Source: SM23-73-3 sp965369445
Lineage (GTDB): Bacteria > Zixibacteria > MSB-5A5 > SM1-73
DNA length: 64,000 nt
Direction: 5' to 3'
Assembly: GCA_965369445.1 (NCBI GenBank)
Contig: CBDUQU010000001.1
Location: forward strand, 4,676 to 68,675
Part shown: positions 51,593 to 61,454 of the stretch, one piece after another
Position numbering within the stretch: the first letter of the stretch is position 1
Layout of the letters: each line of letters begins with the position of its first letter
The notes under the pieces: model-generated
What the model was told of the DNA's origin: nothing
The model's database searches: none
The model's input: the letters and a program-made list of their open reading frames with translations, nothing else
Program-made: the position numbers and the translations under genes

Positions 51593-52764
51593 AAAAGTTC
51601 CTCTGCGCAACTGTTCTTTCTTTTTTGCTGATCCCCCGAGCGACTGCTCAGGACCTGGACATCTATGGATATTTTGAGCCGCAATTCAATCTGATATCTA
51701 TAGACGATGACTCCTATCAGCTTCAGTCCAACAAGCTGCGGGTGGATCTGAAAAGCTATCCCGGCGAGGACATAGAGTTCGGAGCGAACTTTGACTGGAT
51801 AGTCTACCACGGAAAGCGCGACTGGAATTACTGGGATTTCATTCCGGAAAGGGTCACTTCTCTGTATCATCCTCTGAGGAGGTATCGTTACCAATTCAGC
51901 TTTGACGACCGCACCTTTCTGGACAACGCTTACCTGCGCCTTTCTTTTCCTTCTTTTGATTTGATGATCGGAAAACAACAGATATCGCTGGGCACCGGTT
52001 ATGCCTGGAATCCCACCGACGTTTTTAACGTCAAGGACCTGACCGATCCGACGTACGAGCAGCCCGGTCACAATGCTATCCGCGTTGACTGGCCGTTAAG
52101 AAACGGCTTCGGCATTCTGGCATTGTATTCGCCGGAATCTACCTGGGAAAATTCGGGAAAGCTTCTGCGTCTTAAAGGACGCCGGGGACACTTCGACTTC
52201 TCAGTCATCGGGGCGGAAACAGAATGGGGCGTGACTGACTATGAATACCCTTCCTTCAACCTTTTCACCTCTCACAAGCGCCGGTTGCTTGGCGGCGACT
52301 TCGCCGGAGAGCTTCTCGGACTGGGCGCGTGGGGAGAGGCTGCCTATAATTTTGTTGGAGATTTCGAGGATTTTTGGGAGTTGTTGATTGGTGGTGATTA
52401 TACGTTTGATTCGCAAGCTTACCTGATGCTCGAGTTTTACCACCACTCACTCGGCAAATCTAATTACCGGGATTACGATCTAAATGATTGGCTCCGCTTT
52501 TTCTATCAGGAGCAGAAGAGCCTCACCCGGGATCAAGTCTACTGCCTGATCCAGTATCCACTAACTGACTTAATCAAAATTGGCGGATCAACGCTCCTCA
52601 GCCTCTCGGACGGCAGCATTGCTCTGGTTCCCACAGTGCTCTACAGCTTTCAGGAAAATATCGAATTCACCTTGATCGGCAACGTCAACGTCGGCCAGGA
52701 GGGCAAAGCTTACGGTAGCAGCCAGGGACATAGCCTGCTTCTGCGGGGCCGGGTCTATTTCTGA
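51589..52764 (+). CDS. outer-membrane beta-barrel protein
   Basis: A 391-residue protein with signal KKFLCATVLSFLLIPRATA. The mature chain alternates hydrophobic and polar residues over many strands (DIEFGANFDWIVYHG, NAYLRLSFPSFDLMIGKQQ, SLLLRGRVYF) and ends in phenylalanine, the C-terminal signal for barrel insertion. It resembles DUF1302/alginate-export-like barrels of putative transport clusters. Translational coupling (ATGA) to the LolA-like gene and the RND gene after it suggest it forms the outer-membrane part of a lipid transfer route. Confidence 0.82.
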   Translation: MKKFLCATVLSFLLIPRATAQDLDIYGYFEPQFNLISIDDDSYQLQSNKLRVDLKSYPGEDIEFGANFDWIVYHGKRDWNYWDFIPERVTSLYHPLRRYRYQFSFDDRTFLDNAYLRLSFPSFDLMIGKQQISLGTGYAWNPTDVFNVKDLTDPTYEQPGHNAIRVDWPLRNGFGILALYSPESTWENSGKLLRLKGRRGHFDFSVIGAETEWGVTDYEYPSFNLFTSHKRRLLGGDFAGELLGLGAWGEAAYNFVGDFEDFWELLIGGDYTFDSQAYLMLEFYHHSLGKSNYRDYDLNDWLRFFYQEQKSLTRDQVYCLIQYPLTDLIKIGGSTLLSLSDGSIALVPTVLYSFQENIEFTLIGNVNVGQEGKAYGSSQGHSLLLRGRVYF

Positions 52765-52778
52765 TACCTCACCCCCTT

Positions 52779-52995
52779 TTCTTCCCCCTCTGTTTTATGG
52801 AGAGGGGTTCACCCTGCCCTTCGGTCCTGCCCTTCGGTCCTGCCCTTCGGTCCTGAGACCTCAGGGTCGAAGGAAGACCTCAGGGTCGAAGGAAAGGGAT
52901 TTCCCTCGATCCTGCACTTCGTCCTGAGACTCAGTGTCGAAGGAAGATCTTCGGGATCGAAGGACACCCTGAAGGGGGAACAGGGGGAGAGGTTG
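52779..52995. repeat. composite palindromic repeat block
   Basis: Between barrel and RND genes. Contains a CTCACCCCC start, a thrice-repeated CCTGCCCTTCGGT unit at about 52815-52855, a CCTCAGGGTCGAAGGAAG unit twice, the 33-bp segment 52914-52946 (identical to 5506-5538), and an end CAGGGGGAGAGG. The block at 61455-61619 is the same repeat in opposite orientation with different inner units. Confidence 0.85.
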
Positions 52996-53014
52996 ACGAA
53001 AGGATGAATCAAAA

Positions 53015-55708
53015 ATGAGAGACAAACTCCTTGCATCATGGGGAAGGTTTGCGGCGACCAAACCAGGATGGGTGGTGGTCGCAATGCTTGTCCTGGCCGT
53101 TCTTGCCGCAATTTCAGCGAGCAGGCTGACGGTGACCATGCGCTGGTCGGACCTGCTTCCCCTCGAAGACCCCATGGTGCAGGAATTCGACAGGATCATC
53201 CAGGAATACACCAACGCCTCCAACTCCATCATTGTTGTGCAGGGACCAGAACACCGGATCAAGGAGTTTGCAGAGACCATCGTGCCGGAGGTGGAAAGCC
53301 TCACCGAATATGTTGAGCGGGTGCACTACAAGATCGACGAGGAGTTCCTGAGGCGCCACGCTTTCATGCTGGCCAAGGCAAAGGACTTGAAGAAGACAGT
53401 TAGAGTCTTCTCCGACGTGAATCTGATTCCCCTGTTGACTCACATCAACGATAATTTCGAAGAGACTTATATCGCGGACGAGGAGGCGCTCTCCACCAAG
53501 CAGAAGGAGGATGAGGCCGTTCGCTACCTCGACGGGTTGCAGTTCTGGTTGCAAGTAATGGAGAGATATTTGAGCAACCCGGGCGGAGCAACGAGTGTGC
53601 TGGCTGATTCTGCGGTGGATCGTTTCCTGCTTGGTGACCCCTATTTCATCTCCCAGGACAAGAACATCCTCCTGATCATGGTGGAACCCACCTTCTCCAT
53701 AATGGACATCGAAGTGGCGGTAGCCTCTACGGATTCGATACAGGCCATCCTGGACAGAACGCTATCGGAGTTTCCGGAGGTCCAAGCCGGGCTCACCGGC
53801 AACATCCCCCTGCAGCGGGACGAGATGGTCTACTCCATGAAAGACCTGAAGATGACCTCTGTGGTGGCGCTGGTCCTGGTATTGCTGTTTTTCATCCTCT
53901 CCTTTCGGATGTGGACCGCTCCCCTGCTGGCCGGTGTCAACCTCATCCTCGCCATCATCATAGCCGCCGGCGTCGGCGCGCTTTTCCTGGAGAGTCTCAA
54001 CATGATGACCTCGATGTTCGCGGTGATCCTCATCGGCCTGGGCATCGATTACTCTATTCACATCATCTCCGTCTATAACGAGCGCCGGGTCATGGGGGAG
54101 GACCCGCCAATGGCAGTGCAGCAGACCCTGCTTCGTTCAGGTGCAGGCATTATCACGGGGGGCATCACCACCTCGGCGGCATTTTTTACCCTGATGATCG
54201 CCAGTTCCCGCGGCATCAAGGAGATGGGTCTGATACTGGGCCTGGGCATCCTCAGCGCCATGATCACCACCTTAGCCGCCCTGCCCGCGTTCCTGGTCTT
54301 AAGAGAGAGGATCGTGGGACGAATCCGCCGGAGACCGCCGCGTCCGGTAAGTGTTGAGTTCAAGGTGCTGGAGAGATTTGGCGAGCTACAGGTTCGCAAG
54401 CCCGTATTGTTCTTAATCGTCGGAATACTGCTGACAGGATTCTTCGTCTACCAGGCGCTGCATTCGAAGTATGATTACAATTATCTGAACATGGAACCTA
54501 AAGGGCTGGCTTCCGTCGAGCTGCAGGACGTCATGATCGAGGCTTTCGATCTTAGCCCCGACTTCGCCATGATGACAACCTCATCCATAGAGGAGTCAAG
54601 GGAAATCGCCGAGAAGGCCAAGAAGGTTGCGTCCATCAGCTTGGTGGAGAGCATATCCGAATACGTCCCCTCGGAGTCCCAGCAGCAGAAACGCCGCGTG
54701 CACCTAAAAAAGATTCGTCATTATCTTGAGACCAACACCGGCAACGTCAGTCTATCGGAAGACAATCTCCCTGCGCTATTAGAACAGCTGGAACGACTCG
54801 ACATGAACATCTACGAACTGGCCCAGTTGTCCTTCACAGGCGGCCAGGACAAGGTTGACGCGAAATGCAAGCAGATAATCGGCGATCCCGAGAATCCGGA
54901 TGATGAGAGCTCGATTCTCCAACTGGTGGACAAGCTCAGAGATGAGCCTGAGTCTGCCATCAGCGGGTTGAACCTATTTCAAGAGCAGTACAGACAGCCC
55001 TTGAGAGAGAAGGCTTACCAGATGGCGAATCCTGAAGCCATCGCTCTGGAGACGCTGCCCCAGACGATCAAGCAGCGATTTATGAACGAGGCCGGTGACA
55101 GGTTCTTAGTCACCATGTATCCCAAAGAGATGGTGTGGGATTTCGAATTTCTGCGCGTCTTCACCACACAACTGGAACGTATCGATCCAAGGATTTCCGG
55201 AACGCCTCCCCTCATGCTGCGCTTAATCGACTACGTGGCAAGGGACGGACTCCGCGCTACCCTGCTGACCATTCTGGTAGTCCTCTTGTTTCTGTGGCTC
55301 GATTTTCGCAGCCTGAAGTTGGCACTCATGGCGATGATACCTCTCGTCGCCGGCGGCTTCTGGATGGTCGGCCTGATGAAGACCTTCGGCATGATGTTCA
55401 CCATGGTCAACCTGATGGGCATTCCCATGATCGTAGGCATCGGCATCGATGACGGGGTGCACCTTCTGCACCGCTACCGGATTGAAGGATTCACCAAAAC
55501 CCCTATAGTTCTGAAAAGCACCGGAAAAGCCATAATGATCACCTCGTTGACCACCATGGCGGGGTTCGGCTCCCTTATGCTGGCTGAATACCGCGGTTTT
55601 GTTAGCCTGGGTGCTCTTTTGGTGCTGGGGGTTTTCGCCTGCTTTATCACCACCGTGCTATTGCTGCCCGCAATAATCGGAATCATGACCCGTCGCGGCA
55701 AGTCGTGA
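53015..55708 (+). CDS. RND/MMPL-family lipid exporter
   Basis: An 897-residue membrane protein with two halves, each an N-terminal membrane segment, a large periplasmic loop and a bundle of five to six membrane helices. The helices hold SSD/MMPL-type motifs: VILIGLGIDYSIHIISVYNERR in the first half and IPMIVGIGIDDGVHLLHRYR in the second, whose acidic residues carry protons. Members such as HpnN move hopanoids or other lipids to the outer membrane. The LolA-like and barrel genes upstream support lipid traffic. The substrate is not known. Confidence 0.9.
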   Translation: MRDKLLASWGRFAATKPGWVVVAMLVLAVLAAISASRLTVTMRWSDLLPLEDPMVQEFDRIIQEYTNASNSIIVVQGPEHRIKEFAETIVPEVESLTEYVERVHYKIDEEFLRRHAFMLAKAKDLKKTVRVFSDVNLIPLLTHINDNFEETYIADEEALSTKQKEDEAVRYLDGLQFWLQVMERYLSNPGGATSVLADSAVDRFLLGDPYFISQDKNILLIMVEPTFSIMDIEVAVASTDSIQAILDRTLSEFPEVQAGLTGNIPLQRDEMVYSMKDLKMTSVVALVLVLLFFILSFRMWTAPLLAGVNLILAIIIAAGVGALFLESLNMMTSMFAVILIGLGIDYSIHIISVYNERRVMGEDPPMAVQQTLLRSGAGIITGGITTSAAFFTLMIASSRGIKEMGLILGLGILSAMITTLAALPAFLVLRERIVGRIRRRPPRPVSVEFKVLERFGELQVRKPVLFLIVGILLTGFFVYQALHSKYDYNYLNMEPKGLASVELQDVMIEAFDLSPDFAMMTTSSIEESREIAEKAKKVASISLVESISEYVPSESQQQKRRVHLKKIRHYLETNTGNVSLSEDNLPALLEQLERLDMNIYELAQLSFTGGQDKVDAKCKQIIGDPENPDDESSILQLVDKLRDEPESAISGLNLFQEQYRQPLREKAYQMANPEAIALETLPQTIKQRFMNEAGDRFLVTMYPKEMVWDFEFLRVFTTQLERIDPRISGTPPLMLRLIDYVARDGLRATLLTILVVLLFLWLDFRSLKLALMAMIPLVAGGFWMVGLMKTFGMMFTMVNLMGIPMIVGIGIDDGVHLLHRYRIEGFTKTPIVLKSTGKAIMITSLTTMAGFGSLMLAEYRGFVSLGALLVLGVFACFITTVLLLPAIIGIMTRRGKS

Positions 55709-55724
55709 ATTGCTGTCGGGCGTC

Positions 55725-55752
55725 GTAGGGGCGATTCATGAATCGCCCCTAC
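55725..55752. repeat. 28-bp perfect palindrome
   Basis: GTAGGGGCGATTCA and its complement TGAATCGCCCCTAC join without a loop, 17 bases after the RND gene. From memory this palindrome is widespread in unrelated bacteria as a dispersed repeat. Confidence 0.75.
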
Positions 55753-55887
55753 AGCTCTGATCTTCTTTCCAACAAAAGGACGCAAACATCGAGCAAAAAA
55801 CGCTTGCCTGGCAGAAGGAAACATGGTTATTTAAGGCCATACAAAAGGGCATGACAGAATAGTCGTCCGATCATGGGGGAGGGTAAG

Positions 55888-56862
55888 ATGAACGTCTTCA
55901 TTACCGGAGCTACCGGCTTCATCGGAAGTCACCTGGTGAAACGGCTGGCCGACACAGAGCACAAACTTGTCTGTTTGGCCAGACCAACCAGTGACGTTAA
56001 TGAACTTGAAAAGCAGGGCGTCACTCTAATCAAAGGCGACGTGACCGACAAAGATTCCCTGCTCGAGGGTATGACAGGCTGCCAGTGGGTGATAAACCTG
56101 GCCAATCTCTATTCTTTCTGGGAACCTGACAAACAGATCTTTTCGGACATTAACATTGCGGGCACCCGTAACGTGATGGAGTGCGCGCTGGAAACGGGCG
56201 TTGCCAAGGTAGTGCACATAAGCACAGCCGGAATTTACGGCAAGCCGGCGGAATGTCCTTTCTGCGAGGATAGCCCGGTCGGCCGGGTGCGGTTCAGTGA
56301 GTATTTCCGAACCAAGTATGAGGGTGATCTGATCGCCTGGGAGCTGCACGAGAAAAAGGGACTGCCCTTGCTCATGATATATCCTACGGCGGTCTTGGGT
56401 CCGGGTGATCCCAAGGCCTCCGGCCGGTATATCCAGGATCTAATTCATCGTCGTTTGCCGGCCAGGGTTCTGGAGAATTCCGTCTTCACCTTCGTACACG
56501 TGCGGGACGTTGCCGAGGCTATTGTCAGGGCGGCGGAGAAGGAAAACAACATCGGTGAGAAATACCTCGTGGGCAAACACCAACTGCCCTGGAGAGAGAT
56601 CAACCGGATGGTCAGCGAAATCTCCGGAGTCCGACTGCCGAAGATGCGTCTTCCCGACTTTCTGACCATGTTCAACGCCAGGTTTCTGACACTGGTGGCT
56701 AACGTAATAAAGAAGCCCCCCTTGTGGGGCATGGCCATTGACCAGATCAGGACCATGAAAGAGGGTTTTGTGATCGATGGCAGCAAGGCGGAAAGGGAAC
56801 TGGGTATAAGCTACACACCCGTCCGCGTTGCCCTCGAGGAAGCCATAGCGTCCTATCGGTAG
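55888..56862 (+). CDS. extended SDR-family NAD-dependent epimerase/dehydratase (HpnA-like)
   Basis: A 324-residue extended short-chain dehydrogenase. ATG 55888 is preferred, since GGGAGGG precedes it; the in-frame ATG at 55873 is less well placed. MNVFITGATGFIGSHLVKRL is the nucleotide-binding motif, VVHISTAGIYG holds the active-site serine region, and YFRTK gives the Y-x-x-x-K pair. The family includes HpnA and dihydroflavonol-4-reductase-like enzymes acting on sterol- or hopanoid-type or sugar substrates. Its place after an HpnN-like exporter favours a lipid substrate, by inference. Confidence 0.85.
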   Translation: MNVFITGATGFIGSHLVKRLADTEHKLVCLARPTSDVNELEKQGVTLIKGDVTDKDSLLEGMTGCQWVINLANLYSFWEPDKQIFSDINIAGTRNVMECALETGVAKVVHISTAGIYGKPAECPFCEDSPVGRVRFSEYFRTKYEGDLIAWELHEKKGLPLLMIYPTAVLGPGDPKASGRYIQDLIHRRLPARVLENSVFTFVHVRDVAEAIVRAAEKENNIGEKYLVGKHQLPWREINRMVSEISGVRLPKMRLPDFLTMFNARFLTLVANVIKKPPLWGMAIDQIRTMKEGFVIDGSKAERELGISYTPVRVALEEAIASYR

Positions 56863-56911
56863 TAAAAAGGGGATTTTGAAGGCGTCAGAACATCTGCCTG
56901 GGGAAGCGAAA

Positions 56912-58792
56912 ATGGACAAGCTCACAGACCTCCACTCTCTTTACAAGCACTTAGAGAAATGTGCGACAGACTACAGGTCTTCTCACGAGATCGGAGGCTT
57001 GTTCCAAAAGCTGAGAGACCTGAAGCATAAGGAAAAGGACTCTGACCAGACTGAAAAAGCTCAATGGGAGGTGGATTTCTTCAATTTCGTGCTGACTGAC
57101 GGAGGTCTTAAGCCCACATTTACCTGGACCGATGAAAAGGGTGGAATCGTTGAATATCCAACCCTCCGCGAATTCGACGAAAGAAAATACGAATATCTGA
57201 TCGGCAGGTTTCGTGCTACGTCTAACCCCTTGCTCAAGGCGCACTACGCACAGATAATCTGGTGCAGCCCCGTAAAGCACAGGAAGTACGCGAGCGCGGC
57301 TGTGGAGTCGCACCTCAAGCTTGTACAAGTGTACGAACGAAAGGACAGGACGGACCCCCAGGGACATCACGGCCTGGACATTCTCAGCGCGATTCGGAAC
57401 TCCTACTTCATCTCTCGCAAGGCAAAATGCAAACTCGCCAAGGTCAGATCGGAGGCAAAGAGACTGGTGCTCAAATTCAATTTCAAAAGTGGCTCTTCCT
57501 TTGCCATTCGAGCCAATCTCATCAGCTTGATGCTGGAAAATAGGAAGGACTTCAGCGAAAAGAGCTTCACTGGATTCGAGGAAATCTGTTGGCGAGTGGC
57601 AAATACTTTGAGAAAATCCGGAAATGTCCACGCCGCAATAGATTTGCTTGAACTCGGCGATAGAATCGACCGGAGAAGGAGCAAGACAACGCACAATTGG
57701 CGACGGCGGATCGCTGAATTGTGGGAGGCCTTAGTCGACGAGGCGGACAAAAACCCAATTCTAGCTGGCACCAGTTACCTGGAACGCGCGATAGAAAGCT
57801 ACAAGTCCCTTGGCCACAAGAACAAAGTTGCCCTTCTGGAGAAGAAATACAGTGAGCTGAAGGCTTCCATGCATTTGACTCAGATAAGGACACCGGTGGA
57901 TCTGACGGAACACGTTAAAAGATGCAGAGAGATTGCTACGAAGATAGTAAGAAAGGAATCCGCACAGAGTTTGATAAAACTGCTGATGCTAGATAAAGGA
58001 CTCTTGCCCGACCACAAGTCCGTAAAGAAGCGGAACGAGGAGAGTCGGAAGTACTCCGTGATTCCGCACCTTTTCCAGACTGAGGTCCTCGACCAATCCG
58101 GGCATGCCGCCCAGCATTTCACAGACGCAGACGAAAGGGAGTATTACGGGATTCTTGTGGAATATGGTCGGGAACTCAAATTCAAAAAGATGCATTTAAT
58201 AAACGAGATATTTCTAACCGCTATTCGCAAGAACAAGTTGTCATCGCGAAGTCTCCTCACATTCCTCAAGAGACATTCCTGGCTAGGCAAGAAGATCACC
58301 AAGAAAGTGGCAAATAGAAAAGTAGAATACACGTGGTTAGGTGTGATTGCCCCCGCCATCCATGAATACTTTTTACAGATGCAGTACTATTTCGCCTATC
58401 CGGACTACTTGCCCCATTTAGTGTTGTGCATTGATTCTCTCACTCTGAAGTTTGAGGGTTTGTTCAGAGATATTTGCGAGTTCTCGGGCACACCGACCTC
58501 TTACGTTGTCAAGGACAAGAAGGGTAGGCCCGTGAGAAGAGAAAAACCTATCCATATGCTTCTATACGAAGAAGCAGTCGAGTCGCTTTTCGACGCGGAC
58601 GATCTGCTGTTCTTTCGCTTCCTGTTGGTGGAGAAAGCAGGCTATAATCTTAGGCACAGAGTCGCCCACTCTCTGATGTTCTTCCAAGACTATGCGGTCC
58701 CATATATACACCTTTTGATACTGGCACTCCTTAAGCTAGGCAGGTACGATTTCGCCCGAGGACAAAACGCTAATCCTCCCGAGGCCAGATAA
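56912..58792 (+). CDS. DUF4209-like protein with HEPN-type R-x4-H motif
   Basis: A 626-residue protein, mostly alpha-helical. ATG 56912 follows GGGGAAG; a TTG at 56876 could add 12 residues. The C-terminal part (about 500-610) has the DUF4209 pattern: LKFEGLFRDICEFSGTPTS, then EAVESLFDADDLLFFRFLL, then AGYNLRHRVAHSL. RHRVAH is an R-x4-H motif like that of HEPN RNases, and DUF4209 proteins are often found near defence genes. The N-terminal three-quarters are a helical, TPR-like region. A role in RNA-targeting defence is a hypothesis only. It is 50 bases after the SDR gene. Confidence 0.65.
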   Translation: MDKLTDLHSLYKHLEKCATDYRSSHEIGGLFQKLRDLKHKEKDSDQTEKAQWEVDFFNFVLTDGGLKPTFTWTDEKGGIVEYPTLREFDERKYEYLIGRFRATSNPLLKAHYAQIIWCSPVKHRKYASAAVESHLKLVQVYERKDRTDPQGHHGLDILSAIRNSYFISRKAKCKLAKVRSEAKRLVLKFNFKSGSSFAIRANLISLMLENRKDFSEKSFTGFEEICWRVANTLRKSGNVHAAIDLLELGDRIDRRRSKTTHNWRRRIAELWEALVDEADKNPILAGTSYLERAIESYKSLGHKNKVALLEKKYSELKASMHLTQIRTPVDLTEHVKRCREIATKIVRKESAQSLIKLLMLDKGLLPDHKSVKKRNEESRKYSVIPHLFQTEVLDQSGHAAQHFTDADEREYYGILVEYGRELKFKKMHLINEIFLTAIRKNKLSSRSLLTFLKRHSWLGKKITKKVANRKVEYTWLGVIAPAIHEYFLQMQYYFAYPDYLPHLVLCIDSLTLKFEGLFRDICEFSGTPTSYVVKDKKGRPVRREKPIHMLLYEEAVESLFDADDLLFFRFLLVEKAGYNLRHRVAHSLMFFQDYAVPYIHLLILALLKLGRYDFARGQNANPPEAR

Positions 58793-58869
58793 AGGGACTA
58801 TTCCTGGGGTGTTCTTCTGTTCAGGCAAGGGTGGTTTCGGTCCCAGGTGAAAAATTTCACAAAATCCCC

Positions 58870-58898
58870 TTGCGAAAGGTTCTGGGTTTTGCTATATT
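58870..58898 (+). promoter_or_regulatory. sigma-70 promoter of the lactate operon
   Basis: TTGCGA at 58870-58875, a 17-base spacer and TATATT at 58893-58898. It lies 38 bases upstream of the larA ATG. Confidence 0.7.
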
Positions 58899-58935
58899 CT
58901 GAACGTCGCAGAATTTTCTGAAAAGGAACATCAAT

Positions 58936-60201
58936 ATGGAAATCGATTTAAAATACGGCCGGTCGCACAAGCAACTGAAGCTAAATGATAAGAACCTGAT
59001 CGGCGTGTTGAAATTGAAGGAGTCTTCCGGCATCCCTGACGTCATCGCAGCGGAAAAGGAGGCTCTTACTAATCCCATCGGATCGAAAAAGCTCTCCGAG
59101 ATCGCCAAAGGCAAAAAGACCGCTTGTATCGTTGTCTCCGACTACACGCGTGGCTGTCCCTACAGCCGACTGGGCTTCAATCTTCTCCTCCCCCTCATCG
59201 ACGAACTGCATGCCGGGGGAATCAAGGACGAGGATATCAAATTCCTGGTTGGAACCGGAGCACATCGAGTTCACACCAAGCAGGAGGACATCGACAACTT
59301 CGGCCAGGAGATTGTGAACAAGTACGAGGTCATCAGTCACGACTGCGATAAGAACAACGTCTCGTTAGGGAATCTCTCCACCGGAAACGAGCTTCTCGTC
59401 GACAAGGTCTGGGTGGACGCGGAGGTGAAGGTGATGACCGGATTGATCACCACCCATTATTTCGGCGGCTTCTCCGGCGGAAGAAAGGGAATACTTCCCG
59501 GAATCGTCGCCCGCGAGACCATCCGCAAGAACCACGCCATGATCGTCGATCCCGAAGTGGACATCGCCAAGACCAAAGGGAATCCCATCTCCGATGAGAT
59601 GGACGAAGCTGCCCGGAAGGCCGGAGTGGATTTCCTGCTGAACGTGGTGATAAACGACAAGAAGGAGATCGTGACGATCGTGGCAGGCGATTTAGACCAA
59701 GCTTATGAGGAAGGCTGGAAAGCGTGCCGGGAACTGTATTTAGTTCCGTTCAAGGAGAAAGCCGACGTGGTCTTTGCTTGCGCCGGAGGATATCCCAAGG
59801 ACGTGAGCCTGTACCAGTCGCAGAAGACCATAAACAACGGCAAGCTGGTGCTGAAAGATGGAGGCACCATCGTCTTAATCTCCCAATGCAGCGAGGGAAT
59901 CGGATCGGACACCTTTGCCAAATGGCTTGCGGAAGCCTCGTCATTGGATGAGCTATTGAATGCCGATCCGGCCAAGATCGTGGTGGGTGGGCATACTGCA
60001 GTCGGAAATGCCAAGGTGCTGAAGCGATTCAACATCCTGGTGGTCTCCAGCATCCCCAGGGAGCAGTTGGAGATGAGATTCTACGAACACGCGGAAGGAA
60101 TAGACCAGGCCATAGAGTGGGTCAAGAAAGAGCATGGAGAAGATTTCAGATCATACGTGATGCCACAGGGGGGATTGATTTATCCCTGCCCGGAAGGATA
60201 G
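58936..60201 (+). CDS. larA: nickel-dependent lactate racemase (LarA family)
   Basis: A 421-residue LarA/DUF2088 protein. GTGAHRVHTKQE, then THYFGGFSGGRKGILPG with the lysine that tethers the nickel-pincer cofactor, then IRKNHAMI give the conserved His-His-Lys-His set; SDYTRGCP and YQSQKTINN provide the arginine and glutamine/lysine that bind substrate. LarA interconverts D- and L-lactate, but paralogues racemise other 2-hydroxy acids. No larB, larC or larE (cofactor synthesis) is encoded in the window. Two lactate-type dehydrogenase genes follow on the same strand. Confidence 0.9.
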   Translation: MEIDLKYGRSHKQLKLNDKNLIGVLKLKESSGIPDVIAAEKEALTNPIGSKKLSEIAKGKKTACIVVSDYTRGCPYSRLGFNLLLPLIDELHAGGIKDEDIKFLVGTGAHRVHTKQEDIDNFGQEIVNKYEVISHDCDKNNVSLGNLSTGNELLVDKVWVDAEVKVMTGLITTHYFGGFSGGRKGILPGIVARETIRKNHAMIVDPEVDIAKTKGNPISDEMDEAARKAGVDFLLNVVINDKKEIVTIVAGDLDQAYEEGWKACRELYLVPFKEKADVVFACAGGYPKDVSLYQSQKTINNGKLVLKDGGTIVLISQCSEGIGSDTFAKWLAEASSLDELLNADPAKIVVGGHTAVGNAKVLKRFNILVVSSIPREQLEMRFYEHAEGIDQAIEWVKKEHGEDFRSYVMPQGGLIYPCPEG

Positions 60202-60310
60202 ATTTGCTCTGCCTGAACTCAGGGATGAGCCGGGCCGGTTTGGCCCTTATCCTGTCCATGTAAGAGAATCCAATTAACCTTTAACCTACTTTCAATGAAG
60301 GAGTGACACG

Positions 60311-61411
60311 ATGGCAGACACTTACGTAGACGACGTAAAGCTGGCCAAGTTCTGCACCGAGGTCTTTGTGAGATTGGGCGTGCCCCGCAAGGATGCCCAG
60401 GTTACCTCGGACGTTTTGGTGGCTTCGGACCTGAGGGGAATTCCCTCTCACGGCGTTGCCCGGCTGATGAGATACGTTGACGGTATCCGCAAGGGGACCA
60501 TCCTTCCCAAGGTGAAGCCGAAAATCATAAAGGAGACCTCCTCCACGGCTGCGATCGATGCCAGGCACGGACTGGGTCAGCCGGCCAGCTACTTCGGAAT
60601 GAATCTGGCCATAAAGAAAGCCAAGAGAGGCGGGGTGGGATTCGTGACGGTGAGAAACAGCAACCATTATGGGATCGCCGGTTACTATTCCATGATGGCG
60701 CTGAAGAATAACCTGATAGGCATCTCCATGACCAACTCGGCTCCCTTAGCCGTTCCCACGTTTGGCCGCGCCAGCATGATCGGAACCAATCCCATAAGCG
60801 TGGTAGCTCCGGCCAGTAAAACCAGGCCCTACGTGCTGGACATGGCCACCACCGTGGTCCCGCGGGGAAAGCTGGAGGTGCTGAATCGTCTGGGCAAGCC
60901 GCTGCCTTTGGGCTGGGCAGTGGATGAAAAGGGAGTCCCCACCACCGATACGGGCCGGGTGCTGGACAACATGGGTAAAGCTGCTGGCGGAGGAGTGCTC
61001 CCCTTGGGTGGCGCAGGAGAAGACTTGAGTGGACACAAGGGATACGGGCTCTCTTTGATGGTGGACATGTTCTCCGGCGCGCTCTCCGGGGCAGACTTCG
61101 GTCCCTGGGTTAAGACCGCCAAGAAGGACGGAAGCAAGGGATTCATCAACGTGGGACATTTCTTCGGCGCAATCAAGATAGACAACTTCATCCCCTTGAG
61201 AAGATTCAAAACCACCATGGATGAGATGCTGGGAGGCCTGAAAAGTTCCAACAAGGCCAAAGGCGAAAAGAGGATCTTCATCCACGGAGAGAAAGAGTTC
61301 GAGAAAGACGATATGTACAAGAAAAAGGGCGTCCCTCTCCAAGAGAAAGTGGTGGCCGCTTTGAAGGGTCTCTCCAGGGAGTTAGGTGTTCCTTACAATA
61401 TCAAAAAGTAA
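60311..61411 (+). CDS. Ldh-family NAD(P)-dependent malate/L-lactate dehydrogenase
   Basis: A 366-residue protein of the malate/L-lactate/ureidoglycolate dehydrogenase family (PF02615), unrelated to classical LDH. ASDLRGIPSHGVARLMRYV is the conserved N-terminal block, VRNSNHYGIAGYYSMMAL and TNPISVVAPA follow, and EDLSGHKGYGLSLMVDMFSGALSG is the C-terminal signature. It oxidises a 2-hydroxy acid with NAD(P)+. The lactate context (racemase before, FAD oxidase after) favours lactate or a close analogue. GAAGGAG precedes ATG, and a strong terminator follows. Confidence 0.9.
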   Translation: MADTYVDDVKLAKFCTEVFVRLGVPRKDAQVTSDVLVASDLRGIPSHGVARLMRYVDGIRKGTILPKVKPKIIKETSSTAAIDARHGLGQPASYFGMNLAIKKAKRGGVGFVTVRNSNHYGIAGYYSMMALKNNLIGISMTNSAPLAVPTFGRASMIGTNPISVVAPASKTRPYVLDMATTVVPRGKLEVLNRLGKPLPLGWAVDEKGVPTTDTGRVLDNMGKAAGGGVLPLGGAGEDLSGHKGYGLSLMVDMFSGALSGADFGPWVKTAKKDGSKGFINVGHFFGAIKIDNFIPLRRFKTTMDEMLGGLKSSNKAKGEKRIFIHGEKEFEKDDMYKKKGVPLQEKVVAALKGLSRELGVPYNIKK

Positions 61412-61422
61412 GCGAAGATCAA

Positions 61423-61454
61423 AGCCTCCCCGCCGAAGGCGGGGGGGCTTTTTT
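61423..61454 (+). terminator. Rho-independent terminator
   Basis: AGCCTCCCCGCC and GGCGGGGGGGCT form a 12-bp stem (one G-U pair) with a 3-base loop and a following TTTTTT, directly after the Ldh-family gene. It may be a partial terminator that reduces expression of the FAD oxidase. Confidence 0.9.
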
